Part shown: positions 29,893 through 40,166 of the stretch, in pieces
How positions within the stretch are numbered: the stretch's first letter is position 1
How the letters are laid out: every line of letters begins with the position of its first letter
Assembly: GCF_000613905.1 (NCBI RefSeq)
Contig: NZ_BAJW01000009.1
Coordinates: 1 to 64,000, forward strand
Source: Acetobacter persici JCM 25330
GTDB taxonomy: Bacteria > Pseudomonadota > Alphaproteobacteria > Acetobacterales > Acetobacteraceae
Reading direction: 5' to 3'
Length of the DNA: 64,000 bases
Made by a program: the position numbers and the translations under genes
Notes under the pieces: model-generated
The model's database searches: none
Told to the model about the DNA's origin: nothing
Seen by the model: only the letters and a program-made list of their open reading frames with translations

Positions 29893-30420
29893 ATGAATTA
29901 CAGAACTGGTTTCCTTGCCGCAGCGGCAGTCATTGGTCTCTCCGTTGCAGCTCTGCCTGCCTCAGCACATCCCGGCCATGGTGGCTTTCCGCCGCCGGGT
30001 GGCCCCGGTGGACCGGGTGGCTGCATGCCGGGTGGCCATGGTGGCGGGATGAGCATGCTGGAAGGGCTGGACCTGACCAAGCAGCAGCGCAAAAAGATCG
30101 ACGCCATTCTGCGTGAAGCCCATGATCAGGATCACGGGGATGATATGCGGGATGATGCCTCCAAGATCCATCAGCAGATTCAGGATATCCTGACGTCTCC
30201 CGGCCCGGTCGACAAAGACAAGATTGCGGCGTTGCAGCAGCAGCAGGCGACTCTGCGTGCGCAGGCTGAAGCCCGCCATCTGGACGTGGCCGCCCGCATC
30301 CATGATGTGCTGACGGCGGACCAGCTTGCGCAGGTCAAGGCGCGTCAGGCCAAGATTCATGATCTGATGGAGCAGCTCCGCGAGGTTGAACACCCCGCGC
30401 CGCCGGTTTCTGACAAGTAA
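29893..30420 (+). CDS. Periplasmic LTXXQ-motif (Spy/CpxP-like) protein with Gly-rich N-terminus
   Basis: 175 residues from ATG 29893. Signal peptide to PASA, then a Gly/Pro/His-rich segment (HPGHGGFPPPGGPGGPGG). A helical domain follows with two LTxxQ motifs, LTKQQ and LTADQ, the signature of Spy/CpxP/ZraP chaperones that respond to envelope or metal stress. The helical part is rich in Gln and charged residues (KIAALQQQQATLRAQAEAR). The His/Gly segment could bind metal, which is inference. A TTG at 29881 is a possible alternative start. Confidence 0.75.
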   Translation: MNYRTGFLAAAAVIGLSVAALPASAHPGHGGFPPPGGPGGPGGCMPGGHGGGMSMLEGLDLTKQQRKKIDAILREAHDQDHGDDMRDDASKIHQQIQDILTSPGPVDKDKIAALQQQQATLRAQAEARHLDVAARIHDVLTADQLAQVKARQAKIHDLMEQLREVEHPAPPVSDK

Positions 30421-30481
30421 AAGACAGACGTTTCTTGACTCGGTGAGAGCGGGGCTGTAACCCGTTCTCACAAATCAGGAC

Positions 30482-30511
30482 CGCCACTCCGCGAGTGTTC
30501 GCGCAGTGGCG
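30482..30511 (+). promoter_or_regulatory. Hairpin just upstream of ffh
   Basis: CGCCACT (30482-30488) pairs with AGTGGCG (30505-30511), and GCGA with TCGC inside. It ends 25 bases before the ffh start and is followed by TCTCCTTTT. It may be a weak terminator for the LTXXQ gene or part of the ffh leader. Confidence 0.45.
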
Positions 30512-30536
30512 CGTCTCCTTTTGGGGTATTACGCTG

Positions 30537-31931
30537 TTGTTCGAGGCACTTTCAGGCAGGCTTTCAGGGGTTTTTGACGGGCTCGCCAAACGTGGCGCGC
30601 TGTCCGAAGCCGACGTTATGGAGGCAATGCGCGAAGTCCGTCTGGCTATGCTGGATGCAGACGTCGCGCTACCTGTGGTCAAGGACTTCGTTAACAAGGT
30701 GAAGGAACGCGCCGTAGGGGCGGAGGTGCTGGAAAGCATTTCTCCCGGTCAGGCCGTTGCGAAAATTGTTAATGATGCGCTGATTGATGCCCTAGGCGGA
30801 GCAGGCGCCGTCCCGCTCAACCTGAACGCCGTGCCGCCTGTGCCTGTCCTGATGGTTGGTTTGCAGGGGTCCGGTAAAACCACAACATCCGGCAAGATTG
30901 CGCTGCGCCTGTCCACGCGTGAGCGGAAAAAGGTGCTGCTGGCGTCTCTGGATACGCAGCGCCCCGCCGCGCAGTTGCAGTTGGCGCAGCTTGCCGAGCA
31001 GGCGCATGTCGCCTCCCTGCCGATTGTTGCGGGCCAGACCCCTGTTGAAATCGCCCAGCGCGCGATGGATGTGGGTCGGCGCGAAGGCTATGACGTTGTT
31101 GTTCTGGATACCGCAGGCCGTCTGTCCATAGACGAAGCGCTGATGGAAGAGGTCCGGCAGGTTCGTGCCGTGACCCAGCCTGCGGAAACCCTGCTGGTTG
31201 TGGATGCCATGACCGGGCAGGACGCCGTGAACACAGCCAAGGCGTTTAATGACGCTGTAGGTGTGACCGGCGTGGTGATGACCCGTATGGATGGTGATGC
31301 GCGCGGTGGCGCGGCCCTGTCCATGAAGGCCATTACCGGCGCGCCCATCAAGCTGACCGGTTCCGGTGAAAAGCTGGATGCGCTGGAAGAATTCCACCCC
31401 GAGCGTGTTGCTGGCCGTATCCTCGGTCTGGGTGACATTGCCGGGCTGGTGGAAAAAGCGGCTGATACCCTTGACCATGCAGAAGGGGAGCGGCTGGCCA
31501 AAAAGATGATGGCCGGCAAGTTTGATCTGGATGATTACGCATCCCAGATCAAACAGATCAGCAAGCTTGGGTCCATTTCCGGAATTGTCGGCATGCTGCC
31601 GGGCATGGGGAAGATCAAGGAAGCCCTTGGTGACAAGGATCTTGATACCTCCGTGCTCAAAACGCATCTGGCCATTATTTCATCCATGACCAAAGGCGAG
31701 CGTAAAACGCCAGCCGTTATCAAGGCGTCCCGCAAGAAGCGGATTGCAGCCGGGTCAGGGACGAGTGTTCAGGAGGTCAACAAGCTGCTCAAGCAGTTTG
31801 ATATGATGTCCTCAATGATGAAGCGCTTTAACAAGCTCGGCATGAAAGGTCTCATGCGCCAGGGTATGTCCGCGCTCATGCCTAAAGGAATGGGAGGAGG
31901 GCCGCCGGGTGGTGGCCGTCCCTTCCGCTAA
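30537..31931 (+). CDS. ffh: Signal recognition particle protein Ffh
   Basis: SRP54 GTPase that binds 4.5S RNA and signal sequences for co-translational targeting to FtsY. N domain (FEALSGRLSGVFDGLAKRG), G domain with GLQGSGKTTTSGKIAL, DTQRPAAQLQLAQL, DTAGRLSIDE and TRMDGDARGGAALS, then the Met-rich M domain (SSMTKGERKTPAVI, then ASRKKRIAAGSG and MMSSMMKRFNKLGMKG). 464 residues if the TTG at 30537 is the start, which aligns with the usual MF-LSxRL opening; an in-frame GTG at 30495 adds 14 atypical residues. It leads the rpsP-rimM-trmD-rplS group. Confidence 0.95.
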   Translation: MFEALSGRLSGVFDGLAKRGALSEADVMEAMREVRLAMLDADVALPVVKDFVNKVKERAVGAEVLESISPGQAVAKIVNDALIDALGGAGAVPLNLNAVPPVPVLMVGLQGSGKTTTSGKIALRLSTRERKKVLLASLDTQRPAAQLQLAQLAEQAHVASLPIVAGQTPVEIAQRAMDVGRREGYDVVVLDTAGRLSIDEALMEEVRQVRAVTQPAETLLVVDAMTGQDAVNTAKAFNDAVGVTGVVMTRMDGDARGGAALSMKAITGAPIKLTGSGEKLDALEEFHPERVAGRILGLGDIAGLVEKAADTLDHAEGERLAKKMMAGKFDLDDYASQIKQISKLGSISGIVGMLPGMGKIKEALGDKDLDTSVLKTHLAIISSMTKGERKTPAVIKASRKKRIAAGSGTSVQEVNKLLKQFDMMSSMMKRFNKLGMKGLMRQGMSALMPKGMGGGPPGGGRPFR

Positions 31932-31979
31932 AGCGGCCTGTTTCTATCCGAAGTTTTTCAGGGTTTTGGAGAAGTCTGA

Positions 31980-32330
31980 ATGAGTGTTAAAATCCGTCTT
32001 GCCCGTGCAGGTGCCAAGAAGCGTCCTTACTACCACATCGTTGTGGCTGACAGCCGCTCCCCGCGCGATGGCCGTTTTATTGAAAAAGTGGGTTCCTACA
32101 ACCCGATGCTGCCGTCCGACCACGCTGAACGCGTGCGTCTGGTGAACGACCGCATCACCCACTGGCTGGCTCAGGGCGCGCAGGCAACCGACCGTGTTGC
32201 ACGTTTCCTCGGCAACGCTGGTCTGGCTCCGAAGCCTGCTTACAACGAGCAGCCGAAGCAGGCCGCTCCGAAGAAGAAAGCTCAGGAACGCGCTAAAGCT
32301 GCTGCTGCCGCTGCTGAAGCCGCAGCCTGA
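31980..32330 (+). CDS. rpsP: 30S ribosomal protein S16 (bS16)
   Basis: 116 residues. The family opening [20 protein letters not shown] and [14 protein letters not shown] are unmistakable. The C-terminal tail is Ala/Lys-rich ([20 protein letters not shown]), as in other alphaproteobacteria. 48 bases after ffh and 28 bases before rimM. Confidence 0.97.
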   Translation: MSVKIRLARAGAKKRPYYHIVVADSRSPRDGRFIEKVGSYNPMLPSDHAERVRLVNDRITHWLAQGAQATDRVARFLGNAGLAPKPAYNEQPKQAAPKKKAQERAKAAAAAAEAAA

Positions 32331-32358
32331 AGCCAGAGCGAGCTAAGCTGACCGGATC

Positions 32359-32901
32359 ATGCGCGCAGACCTTATCCAGATAGGCGTTGTTGGCAGGCCG
32401 CATGGCGTGCGCGGGCTTGTGCATGTGCACAGCCACGCAGCCGATGCGTCCGCGCTGGAAGCCTACAAGGTTCTGGTGGATGATAAGGGGCGGGAATGGT
32501 CTCTGCGCTGGCGCGGGGAGGACGGTGTGGCGGAGTTGCGTGATGCGCAGGGCACGCCACTGGCCGACCGGACTGCGGCACAGGCGCTGGTCAATACCCG
32601 TCTTTTCGTGCCGCGTGATGCGCTGCCCGAGCCTGAGGAAGAAGAATTCTACCATGCTGATCTGATCGGCATGGAGGCGCGGGAAGGCGACTGCTCTCTG
32701 GGGCAGGTTGTCATGGTGCATGATTACGGGGGTGGCGCCAGTCTGGAACTGACCGGGGGCGTGCTGGTGCCGTTCACCCGGGCCTGCGTGCCGGAGATTG
32801 ATCTGAAAGGGCGTGTGGTCACCATCGTACGTCCTGTTGAGGTCTCTGGTGAGGAAGGGCGCGGTGTCGGGGCAGCAAAAGCGGCGGGGCCTGCGGCATG
32901 A
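32359..32901 (+). CDS. rimM: Ribosome maturation factor RimM
   Basis: Assists 30S head assembly through contact with uS19. [20 protein letters not shown] at the N-terminus, then the PRC-barrel domain with [14 protein letters not shown] and [15 protein letters not shown]. 180 residues. The stop overlaps the trmD start (ATGA). Confidence 0.95.
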   Translation: MRADLIQIGVVGRPHGVRGLVHVHSHAADASALEAYKVLVDDKGREWSLRWRGEDGVAELRDAQGTPLADRTAAQALVNTRLFVPRDALPEPEEEEFYHADLIGMEAREGDCSLGQVVMVHDYGGGASLELTGGVLVPFTRACVPEIDLKGRVVTIVRPVEVSGEEGRGVGAAKAAGPAA

Positions 32902-33650
32902 GTTGGCAGGCAACGGTGCTGACGCTGTTTCCGGAGATGTTCCCCGGTCCGCTGGGGCTTTCTCTGGCGGGTCGCGCGCTGGAAAACGGTGTGTGGTCCT
33001 GCACGGCGCAGGATATGCGGGAGCATGGTCTGGGTCGGCATCGGGCGGTGGATGATTCCCCGTTTGGTGGGGGCGCAGGCATGGTCATCCGCCCGGACGT
33101 GGTGGAGGCCGCTCTGGCAGCCACGCAGGTTCCGGTGGATGTGCCGCGTGTGTTTCTCACACCGCGTGGCCGCCCGCTCCGCCAGCAGGACGTGCAGCGT
33201 TACGCACAGGGGCCGGGTCTCGTACTGTTGTGCGGCCGGTTTGAAGGCGTGGATGAACGCGTGCTGGAAAGCCGGAAGATCGAGCAGGTTTCCATTGGAG
33301 ACTATGTTCTGTCCGGTGGAGAGACAGCCGCCCTTGTGCTGCTGGATGCCTGCATCCGGCTGCTGCCCGGCGTGATGGGGTGTGAGGACAGCGGGGTTGA
33401 GGAAAGTTTTTCCGAAGGCCTGCTGGAGTATCCGCACTATACCCGTCCTGCCGTATGGGATGGTCAGAACGTGCCTGAAGTCCTGCTGTCAGGAAATCAC
33501 GCGGCAATTGCTGCGTGGCGCCAGACGCAGGCGGAAGAAATCACGCGGGAAAGACGGCCGGACCTGTGGTCTGCCTGGCTGGCTCGCAGGGAGAAAAACG
33601 GGGCTGCTGCCAACGGGAAAAACGGGCAGACAGACCCAACAGGGGTTTGA
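32898..33650 (+). CDS. trmD: tRNA (guanine-37-N1)-methyltransferase
   Basis: SPOUT methyltransferase that makes m1G37, which prevents frameshifting on tRNAs including tRNA-Pro. [52 protein letters not shown] and the knot [19 protein letters not shown]. 250 residues, translationally coupled to rimM. Confidence 0.96.
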   Translation: MSWQATVLTLFPEMFPGPLGLSLAGRALENGVWSCTAQDMREHGLGRHRAVDDSPFGGGAGMVIRPDVVEAALAATQVPVDVPRVFLTPRGRPLRQQDVQRYAQGPGLVLLCGRFEGVDERVLESRKIEQVSIGDYVLSGGETAALVLLDACIRLLPGVMGCEDSGVEESFSEGLLEYPHYTRPAVWDGQNVPEVLLSGNHAAIAAWRQTQAEEITRERRPDLWSAWLARREKNGAAANGKNGQTDPTGV

Positions 33651-33664
33651 GGAAGGATACCGAA

Positions 33665-34051
33665 ATGAACATTATTCAGCAGTATGAAGCTGCAGAAATC
33701 GAACGTCTGACAGCCGCTCGCGCCGTGCCGGAATTTGCAGCCGGTGATACGCTCCGCGTGTCCGTGCAGGTTGTTGAAGGTGAGCGCAAGCGTCTTCAGG
33801 CTTTTGAAGGTGTTGTGATTGCCCGTTCCAACAAGGGCCTGAACAGCAACTTCACCGTGCGTAAAATCTCCAATGGTGAAGGCGTGGAACGTGTGTTCCC
33901 GCTTTATGCGCCGACCATTGCGGAAATCAAGGTTGTGCGTCGCGGTAAAGTGCGTCGTGCAAAGCTGTACTACCTGCGTGGCCGTAGCGGTAAGTCCGCT
34001 CGTATTGCTGAACGTCCGCGTGACGTTGCAGCACCGGCAGCTGCTGGCTAA
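33665..34051 (+). CDS. rplS: 50S ribosomal protein L19 (bL19)
   Basis: 128 residues beginning [15 protein letters not shown], with [39 protein letters not shown] and [18 protein letters not shown]. The start at 33665 is fixed by GAGGAAGGA seven bases upstream. Last gene of the ffh-rplS operon, followed by a strong terminator. Confidence 0.97.
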   Translation: MNIIQQYEAAEIERLTAARAVPEFAAGDTLRVSVQVVEGERKRLQAFEGVVIARSNKGLNSNFTVRKISNGEGVERVFPLYAPTIAEIKVVRRGKVRRAKLYYLRGRSGKSARIAERPRDVAAPAAAG

Positions 34052-34095
34052 AATCACGTTGCAGCAGGCGGCCTCCGGGCGGCCTGCTTCACCGC

Positions 34096-34129
34096 AAAAC
34101 CCGGTTGGGCTTCGGCCCGCCGGGTTTTT
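34096..34129 (+). terminator. Terminator of the ffh-rplS operon
   Basis: AAACCCGG-TT-GGGC, loop TTCG, GCCC-G-CCGGGTTT followed by T. The TTCG tetraloop and 12 paired bases make this a strong intrinsic terminator. Confidence 0.9.
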
Positions 34130-34231
34130 GGGTGCTGAGAAGATGAAGGCGCGGGTTTTTCGTCTGTTGGACCAGGGCTGAGTTCAGGCTGATCTGCGCG
34201 AGTCCGTGCCGTTCCATGAAAGGGGAGGGCC

Positions 34232-35635
34232 ATGGCGCCGCGTACGTTATTCGACAAGATCTGGGACCACCACGTTGTCGAAACTTTGCCGGATGGCACC
34301 TCTATCCTTTATATTGACCGTCACCTTTTGCATGAAGTGACAAGCCCGCAGGCGTTTGAAGGCCTGCGGCTGGCCGGGCGTAAGCTGCGCCACCCTGAAA
34401 TGACGATGGCTGTGGTGGACCATAACGTCCCCACGTCTGACCGCACCAAACCCATTGAAGAGCCGGAAAGCCGCAACCAGATTGAAACGCTGGAGCGGAA
34501 TGTGAAGGAATTCGGGGTTCCGTATTTCCCGCTGCTCTCTGCCTCTCAGGGCATCGTGCATGTGGTCGGGCCGGAGCAGGGGATTTCTCTGCCGGGCATG
34601 ACCATTGTGTGCGGGGATTCCCATACGTCCACGCATGGCGCCATGGGGTCTCTGGCGTTCGGTATCGGCACGTCTGAAGTCGAGCATGTGATGGCAACCC
34701 AGACCATCCTGCAACGGCCTGCCAAGAACATGCGTGTGACGGTGGAAGGGCAGCTTGCTCCGGGTGTGTCCGCCAAGGATGTCATGCTGGCGATTATCGG
34801 TCATATCGGTACCGCAGGCGGCACCGGGCATGTGATCGAGTTTGCAGGCTCTGCCATCCGGGGGCTGGATATGGCTGGCCGTATGACCATCTGCAACATG
34901 TCCATCGAGGCAGGCGCGCGGGCCGGACTTGTGGCTCCGGATGACACGACGTTTGACTATGTGCGCAACCGTCCGTTTGCCCCCAAGGGCGAGGACTTTG
35001 AGAAAGCCGTCGCTTTCTGGCGCACACTGGCAACGGACGAGGGCGCGCATTTTGACAAGGAAGTTTCTCTGCGCGCTGAGGATATTGCTCCCAGCCTGAC
35101 ATGGGGCACCAGCCCGGAAACCGTCCTGCCCATTACTGGCACGGTGCCGGACCCTGCACAGGAAGCGGACGAGTCAAAACGTGCGCAGATGCAGCGTATG
35201 CTGGATTATATGGGGCTTGAGGCCGGGCAGAAAATTGCGGGAACGCCGGTCGACGTGGTGTTTATCGGCTCCTGCACCAACAGCCGGATTGAAGACCTGC
35301 GCGCTGCGGCTCAGATTGCCGCAGGCCGCAAGGTGGCGGACGGCGTGCGCGCCATGATTGTTCCGGGTTCCGGGCTGGTCAAAATGCAGGCGGAAGAAGA
35401 AGGTCTGGACAAGGTCTTTCTGGATGCCGGGTTTGAATGGCGTGAGGCCGGATGCTCCATGTGTCTGGGGATGAACCCGGACAGACTGACACCGGGGCAG
35501 CGCTGTGCGTCCACTTCCAACCGTAATTTTGAAGGACGTCAGGGGCCAGGTGGGCGGACGCATCTGCTGTCTCCCGCCATGGCGGCTGCGGCTGCGGTCA
35601 CGGGCTGCCTGACGGATGCGAGGGAACTGGTCTGA
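34232..35635 (+). CDS. leuC: 3-isopropylmalate dehydratase large subunit
   Basis: 4Fe-4S isomerase subunit of leucine synthesis (with LeuD). 467 residues: [40 protein letters not shown], and the cluster cysteines in [16 protein letters not shown] and [23 protein letters not shown] lies before ATG 34232. The stop shares a base with leuD (TGATG). Confidence 0.97.
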   Translation: MAPRTLFDKIWDHHVVETLPDGTSILYIDRHLLHEVTSPQAFEGLRLAGRKLRHPEMTMAVVDHNVPTSDRTKPIEEPESRNQIETLERNVKEFGVPYFPLLSASQGIVHVVGPEQGISLPGMTIVCGDSHTSTHGAMGSLAFGIGTSEVEHVMATQTILQRPAKNMRVTVEGQLAPGVSAKDVMLAIIGHIGTAGGTGHVIEFAGSAIRGLDMAGRMTICNMSIEAGARAGLVAPDDTTFDYVRNRPFAPKGEDFEKAVAFWRTLATDEGAHFDKEVSLRAEDIAPSLTWGTSPETVLPITGTVPDPAQEADESKRAQMQRMLDYMGLEAGQKIAGTPVDVVFIGSCTNSRIEDLRAAAQIAAGRKVADGVRAMIVPGSGLVKMQAEEEGLDKVFLDAGFEWREAGCSMCLGMNPDRLTPGQRCASTSNRNFEGRQGPGGRTHLLSPAMAAAAAVTGCLTDARELV

Positions 35636-36256
35636 TGGAAAAATTTACCACCCTGTCTGCTGTTGCTGCCGCTCTGCCGGAAGACAACATTGATACGGAT
35701 AAGATCATTCCGGCCCGCTTCCTGAAAACCACGCAGCGCACGGGTCTGGGGAAATATGCGTTTGACAGCATGCGCTATCGCCCGGACGGGTCTGAAAATC
35801 CGGATTTATCCTAAATAAGGAGCCCTGGCGGAAAGCGAGATTCTGGTCACTTATGATAATCTCGGCTGCGGGTCTTCCCGTGAGCACGCGCCCTGGGCGT
35901 TGCTGGATTTTGGTATCCGCTGCGTGATTGCCCCGTCTTTTGCGGATATTTTCTTCAATAACTGCTTCAAGAACGGCATCCTGCCGATCTGCCTCCCGCG
36001 TGAAATCTGTGATCAGCTCATGTCGGACTCCACCATGGGCAGCAATGCCCGGCTGACCATTGACCTGCCCCGGCAGGTGGTGATCCGCCCGGATGGTGAG
36101 GAAGTGCCGTTTGAAATTGATCCGTTCCGCAAGCACATGCTGCTTGAGGGGCTGGATGATATTGGCCAGACACTTCAGCACGAGACTGAAATTAAGTCCT
36201 TTGAACAGAAGGTTGCCGGGGAACGCCCCTGGATGCCTTCAATCACCCTTGATTGA
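35635..36256 (+). CDS. leuD: 3-isopropylmalate dehydratase small subunit (two frameshifts)
   Basis: Partner of LeuC. The start [20 protein letters not shown], then [20 protein letters not shown], runs to ENPDLS and a false stop at 35814. Two missing bases, in the TTT at 35805-35807 and in GCGAG at 35835-35837, restore [19 protein letters not shown]. The sequence then continues [19 protein letters not shown] to PWMPSITLD. The corrected length is 207 residues, normal for LeuD. Flanking leuC and leuB are intact. Confidence 0.92.
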
Positions 36257-36271
36257 AGAATGGGAAAAACC

Positions 36272-37387
36272 ATGACTGCACAGCCTGCAAAACTGCTCGT
36301 TCTGCCCGGGGATGGTATCGGGCCGGAAGTGATGCGGGAAGTTGGCCGCGTTATCACATGGCTGGAAAAGAACCGTGGCCTTGCGTTTGACATCACGGAA
36401 GATCTGGTTGGTGGCGCGTCTCTTGCGGAATATGGCGAACCGATCCGGAATGAGGTGATTGAAAAAGCCCGCGCGGCGGATGCGGTTCTGTTCGGCTCCG
36501 TGGGGGACCCGCGCTGGGGGCATGTTGGTTTTGAAAAGCGGCCGGAAGTCGCCATTCTCAAACTCCGGCAGGAGCTGGAGCTCTTTGCCAACCTGCGTCC
36601 GGCCAAGGTGTTTGACGCGCTTGTGGATGCCAGCACGCTGAAGCCCGATGTGGTGCGCGGACTGGATATCATGATTGTGCGTGAGACAGTCGGCGGCATT
36701 TATTTTGGGGACCCGCGCGGAATTGAAACCCTGCCGGACGGCACCCGTCGCGGTATCAACACGGAAGTCTATACAACGCCGGAAATCGAGCGCGTGGCGC
36801 GTGTGGCGTTTGAAATGGCCCGCAAGCGCTCTGGCCATGTCTGTTCCGTTGAAAAATGCAACGTGATGGAAAGCGGTCTGCTGTGGAAAGAGGTTGTGAC
36901 GGACCTCCATGCGCGTGAATTTGCTGACGTCAAACTCACGCATATGCTGGCCGATAACTGCGCCATGCAGCTTGTGCGTAACCCGCGCCAGTTTGATGTG
37001 ATTGTTACCGGCAACCTGTTTGGAGACATTCTGTCCGACTTGGCCTCCATGCTGACAGGCAGCCTTGGTATGCTGCCGTCCGCAACGCTGGGTGCGGTGC
37101 AGTCTAACGGCAAATCCGCTGCGCTGTATGAGCCGATCCATGGCAGTGCGCCGGATATTGCCGGGCAGGGTATTGCCAACCCGATCGCGCAGATCCTCTC
37201 CTTTGCCATGCTGCTGCGCTATTCGCTCAACCTTCAGGAAGAAGCGAAGATGGTGGAAGAGGCTGTCTCCCGCGTGCTGGAAAGCGGGTTGCGGACAGCG
37301 GATATCATGAGCGACGGTATGGCGCGCGTGGGCACATCCGTGATGGGTGAGGCCATTGTCCGTGAACTGGATAAACTCCACAAATAA
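36272..37387 (+). CDS. leuB: 3-isopropylmalate dehydrogenase
   Basis: NAD-dependent oxidative decarboxylase, third step of leucine synthesis. [67 protein letters not shown] and [20 protein letters not shown]. 371 residues from ATG 36272, preceded by GGGA at good spacing; an ATG at 36260 adds four residues. Last gene of leuCDB. Confidence 0.96.
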   Translation: MTAQPAKLLVLPGDGIGPEVMREVGRVITWLEKNRGLAFDITEDLVGGASLAEYGEPIRNEVIEKARAADAVLFGSVGDPRWGHVGFEKRPEVAILKLRQELELFANLRPAKVFDALVDASTLKPDVVRGLDIMIVRETVGGIYFGDPRGIETLPDGTRRGINTEVYTTPEIERVARVAFEMARKRSGHVCSVEKCNVMESGLLWKEVVTDLHAREFADVKLTHMLADNCAMQLVRNPRQFDVIVTGNLFGDILSDLASMLTGSLGMLPSATLGAVQSNGKSAALYEPIHGSAPDIAGQGIANPIAQILSFAMLLRYSLNLQEEAKMVEEAVSRVLESGLRTADIMSDGMARVGTSVMGEAIVRELDKLHK

Positions 37388-37430
37388 GGTTTTCTTTTCA
37401 GGTGGCTGCTGTGCGGCCTGAAAAAAGACG

Positions 37431-37464
37431 GCCCCCCGGTGTGAGAACGCCGGGGGCTTTTTTG
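37431..37464 (+). terminator. Terminator of leuCDB
   Basis: GCCCCCCGG pairs with CCGGGGGC (one C bulged), loop TGTGAGAACG, followed by six T. Confidence 0.85.
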
Positions 37465-37492
37465 TTTGCTCCAATTTGTTGGGCTGGTGGGT

Positions 37493-37525
37493 AGACTGTT
37501 TTTCAATACGGTGAAAAAACAGTCT
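37493..37525. repeat. Long inverted repeat before the S9 peptidase gene
   Basis: AGACTGTTTTTCA (37493-37505), six-base loop ATACGG, TGAAAAAACAGTCT (37512-37525). The arms are perfect except for one extra base. No T run follows, so a terminator is unlikely. It lies 36-68 bases before the peptidase ATG and could be an operator or leader structure. Confidence 0.6.
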
Positions 37526-37560
37526 GCATGACCCATCAGATTTTTCCGGGAACAGTAAAA

Positions 37561-39704
37561 ATGCGTTTGAAACGTTTACTGCTGGCAGGGGCTGCCTCGG
37601 CGCTGCTCATGGCAGAGGCCGCACAAAGCGGGCTGGCACAGACGGCTGCCGCCGGCGCCGCGCCGGTCATTAAAGCTAATACGACTATAGCGTTTCTGGA
37701 TGATATTCATGGTCCGCAAGCCATGGCATGGGTGCGGGCCCAGAACCTGCACACCACCAGCACGCTGGAAAAAGACCCGCGTTACGCCGGATTTTACAAG
37801 ACCGTTCTGTCCGGCCTTCAGGCGCCGGACCGCCTCGCCATGCCGTCTCTCATGGGTGGGGCCGTCTGGAATTTCTGGCAGGATGCGGCCCATCCGCATG
37901 GGATCTGGCGCGAGGCCAGTCAGGCCTCTTACCTGAAAAAAGCACCGGACTGGACCGTGCGTCTGGATGTGGATGCTCTGGCAAAACAGGATGGTATCAA
38001 CTGGGTCTTTAAAGGTGCGAACTGCCTTGCCCCGGCGGATGAGCACTGTCTTGTGGCGTTGTCCAATGGTGGGGAAGATGCTGAGACGCTGAGGGAGTTC
38101 AACACAAAAACCGGCCAGTTTGTGCCGGGTGGTTTTGTATTCTCCCGTTCCAAGCAGACGGCGGCATGGGTCGATGCCAATACGATTTTACTGGCGCGTG
38201 ACTGGGATGGAAAAGGCACAACGCTGACGCCGTCAGGCTATCCGTATGTGGTGAAAACCATGGTACGGGGTGCGGCAGCCGGGCAGGAGGCAGAGCTTTA
38301 TCGCGGTGAGCCTTCTGATATGGCGGTTATGCCGATGGTGCTGACAGATGGAGACGGGCACCAGCTCGTTCTGATCCAGCGGAACGTAAACTTCTTTGAA
38401 ACGCGTTATGCTGTGGTGGAGGGCGGCAAAAGCCTGCGCTGGCTTGCACTGCCTGCAAAAAGCGAAATTCAGGGGATGCTCAAAGGGTGCCTGATCGTCT
38501 CTGTGGAAGAAGACTGGCATCCGGCCGGGCAGGCTGTAATTCCGGCGGGGAGCCTGTTGTCCGTGGACCCAGCCGCAGCGGAGCGGGGTGTGCAGGTCAT
38601 TTTCACTCCCGGTGCGTCTCAGTCCATTGATCAGGTGGGGGTTACGAAAAACACCGTGGTCGTGAGCCTGTTTGATAACGTGCGCGGTCGGGCAATGCGC
38701 TTTACCGCGCCGCAGGCTGGTCAGCCCTGGCAGGCGCTGCCGCTTGCGCTGCCGGATATGACCTCCATCCATATCGTCGATACGGATCACGCATCGGACA
38801 CAGCGTTCCTGAGTGTGGAAGGGTATCTGGAGCCGTCTCAGCTCTGGCTGCTTGAAGGGAAGGGGCAGCCGCACAAGGTGAAATCCGCTCCGGCGCGGTT
38901 CAAAACGGATAATCTGGTTACCGAGCAGTTCTGGGCGACTTCCACGGATGGCACCCGGATTCCGTATTTCATCGTGCATCGGCGTGACATAAAGCTGAAT
39001 GGTGCCAATCCGACTTTGCTGACAGCCTATGGCGGTTTTCAGGTCTCTTACACCCGCTTTACGCGCCGGAAATCGGCCAGCTCTGGCTGGAGCGTGGGGG
39101 TGTGTATGTGGTGGCGAATATTCGCGGTGGCGGGGAGTTCGGCCCCGCATGGCATGAGGCAGGCCGTAAATCAGGCAGACAGAAAGTCTATGATGACTTT
39201 GCCTCCGTCGGGCGTGATCTGATCAGCCGCAAGATGACCTCACCGCGTTATCTGGGGATTCGCGGGCGTTCCAATGGCGGCCTGTTGTCCGGGGTGCAGA
39301 TGACGCAGCATCCGGACCTGTGGAATGCCGTGATTATCGGTGTGCCGCTGCTGGATATGGAGCATTTTGAAACCATGTCCGCGGGGGCCTCATGGGCCGC
39401 GGAATATGGGTCTATGTCCGTTCCGGCAGAAGCTGATTTCCTGCGGTCCATCTCTCCGGTGCAGAATCTGAAAGCGGGTATTTCCTATCCGGAACCGTTT
39501 ATTTTTACAGCCACCAGTGATGACCGCGTTGGCCCCGTCCATGCGCGCCGCTTTGCTGCGCGGCTTGAGGCAATGGGGAAGCCCTTCTTCTATTATGAAG
39601 ATATTGAAGGCGGCCATTCCGGAACAGTGAACGCGCCGGAAGTCGCGCATGAGCGGGCGCTGGAAGCGGTCTATCTGTCTCATCGTCTGATGGACAAGGA
39701 ATAA
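37561..39704 (+). CDS. Secreted prolyl-oligopeptidase-family serine peptidase, S9 (frameshifted)
   Basis: Exported S9 peptidase with a beta-propeller (about residues 60-430) and a C-terminal alpha/beta hydrolase. Signal peptide MRLKRLLLAGAASALLMAEA ending near GLAQ. The frame breaks at 39064-39067: YGGFQVSYT continues in the next frame as IGQLWLERGGVYVVANIRGG. The nucleophile is in GIRGRSNGGLLSG, Asp in ATSDDRVGPVHARR and His in EDIEGGHSGTV. One added base gives about 714 residues. Such enzymes cleave short peptides after Pro or other residues; the specificity is not known here. Confidence 0.88.
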
Positions 39705-39740
39705 AAAAGGGCGGGACACACCGCGTGTCCCGCCCTTTTT
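39704..39740. terminator. Bidirectional terminator between the S9 peptidase and rpsU
   Basis: AAAAAGGGCGGGACAC (39704-39719) and GTGTCCCGCCCTTTTT (39725-39740) pair perfectly over 16 bases with a five-base loop. Both convergent genes can use it. Confidence 0.93.
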
Positions 39741-39761
39741 AGCGTTCTGTGTGCGGAAGCT

Positions 39762-39965
39762 TTAGAAGCCTTCGCGCTCGAGACGCTTGCGTTCCATTTT
39801 ACGGGCGCGGCGCACAGCCTCAGCAGACTCACGTGCTTTACGCTCGGAAGGCTTTTCGAAATGACGACGCAGCTTCATTTCACGGAAGATGCCTTCACGC
39901 TGCATTTTTTTCTTGAGCGCTTTGAGAGCCTGATCGACATTGTTGTCACGGACGAGAACGTGCAC
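39762..39965 (-). CDS. rpsU: 30S ribosomal protein S21 (bS21)
   Basis: 67 residues, GTG start at 39965. [20 protein letters not shown] and [19 protein letters not shown] identify it. The basic Arg/Lys-rich C-terminus ends [12 protein letters not shown]. Single gene, convergent with the peptidase and divergent from def. Confidence 0.96.
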   Translation of the reverse strand: MHVLVRDNNVDQALKALKKKMQREGIFREMKLRRHFEKPSERKARESAEAVRRARKMERKRLEREGF

Positions 39966-40166
39966 TTGGCCACTAACCCCTGTTTCAGAAAACCCGGATA
40001 ACCCCGGTTTTGACGTGATATGGAAAAGACTCGGTTCAGCACTTCCGTGCCACCGATTCCTCTATTGGCGGCGTCTATAGCACGGGCTTGCAGAAAGACA
40101 CAATTCGTTCTTGCTTCCCGGCAACAAACTCTTGTGAGGGCTGAACAGGGCTGTAAGGAGGCTGGT

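Noticed and set aside
34130-34231. T-box or riboswitch before leuC
   Set aside because: The region is only about 100 bases and lacks any recognisable T-box or ligand-aptamer core; only a weak leader-peptide candidate remains.
35808-35820. Truncated leuD ending at 35814 followed by a separate downstream gene
   Set aside because: The downstream segment continues the LeuD fold directly and has no start codon or ribosome site of its own; two base losses explain it.
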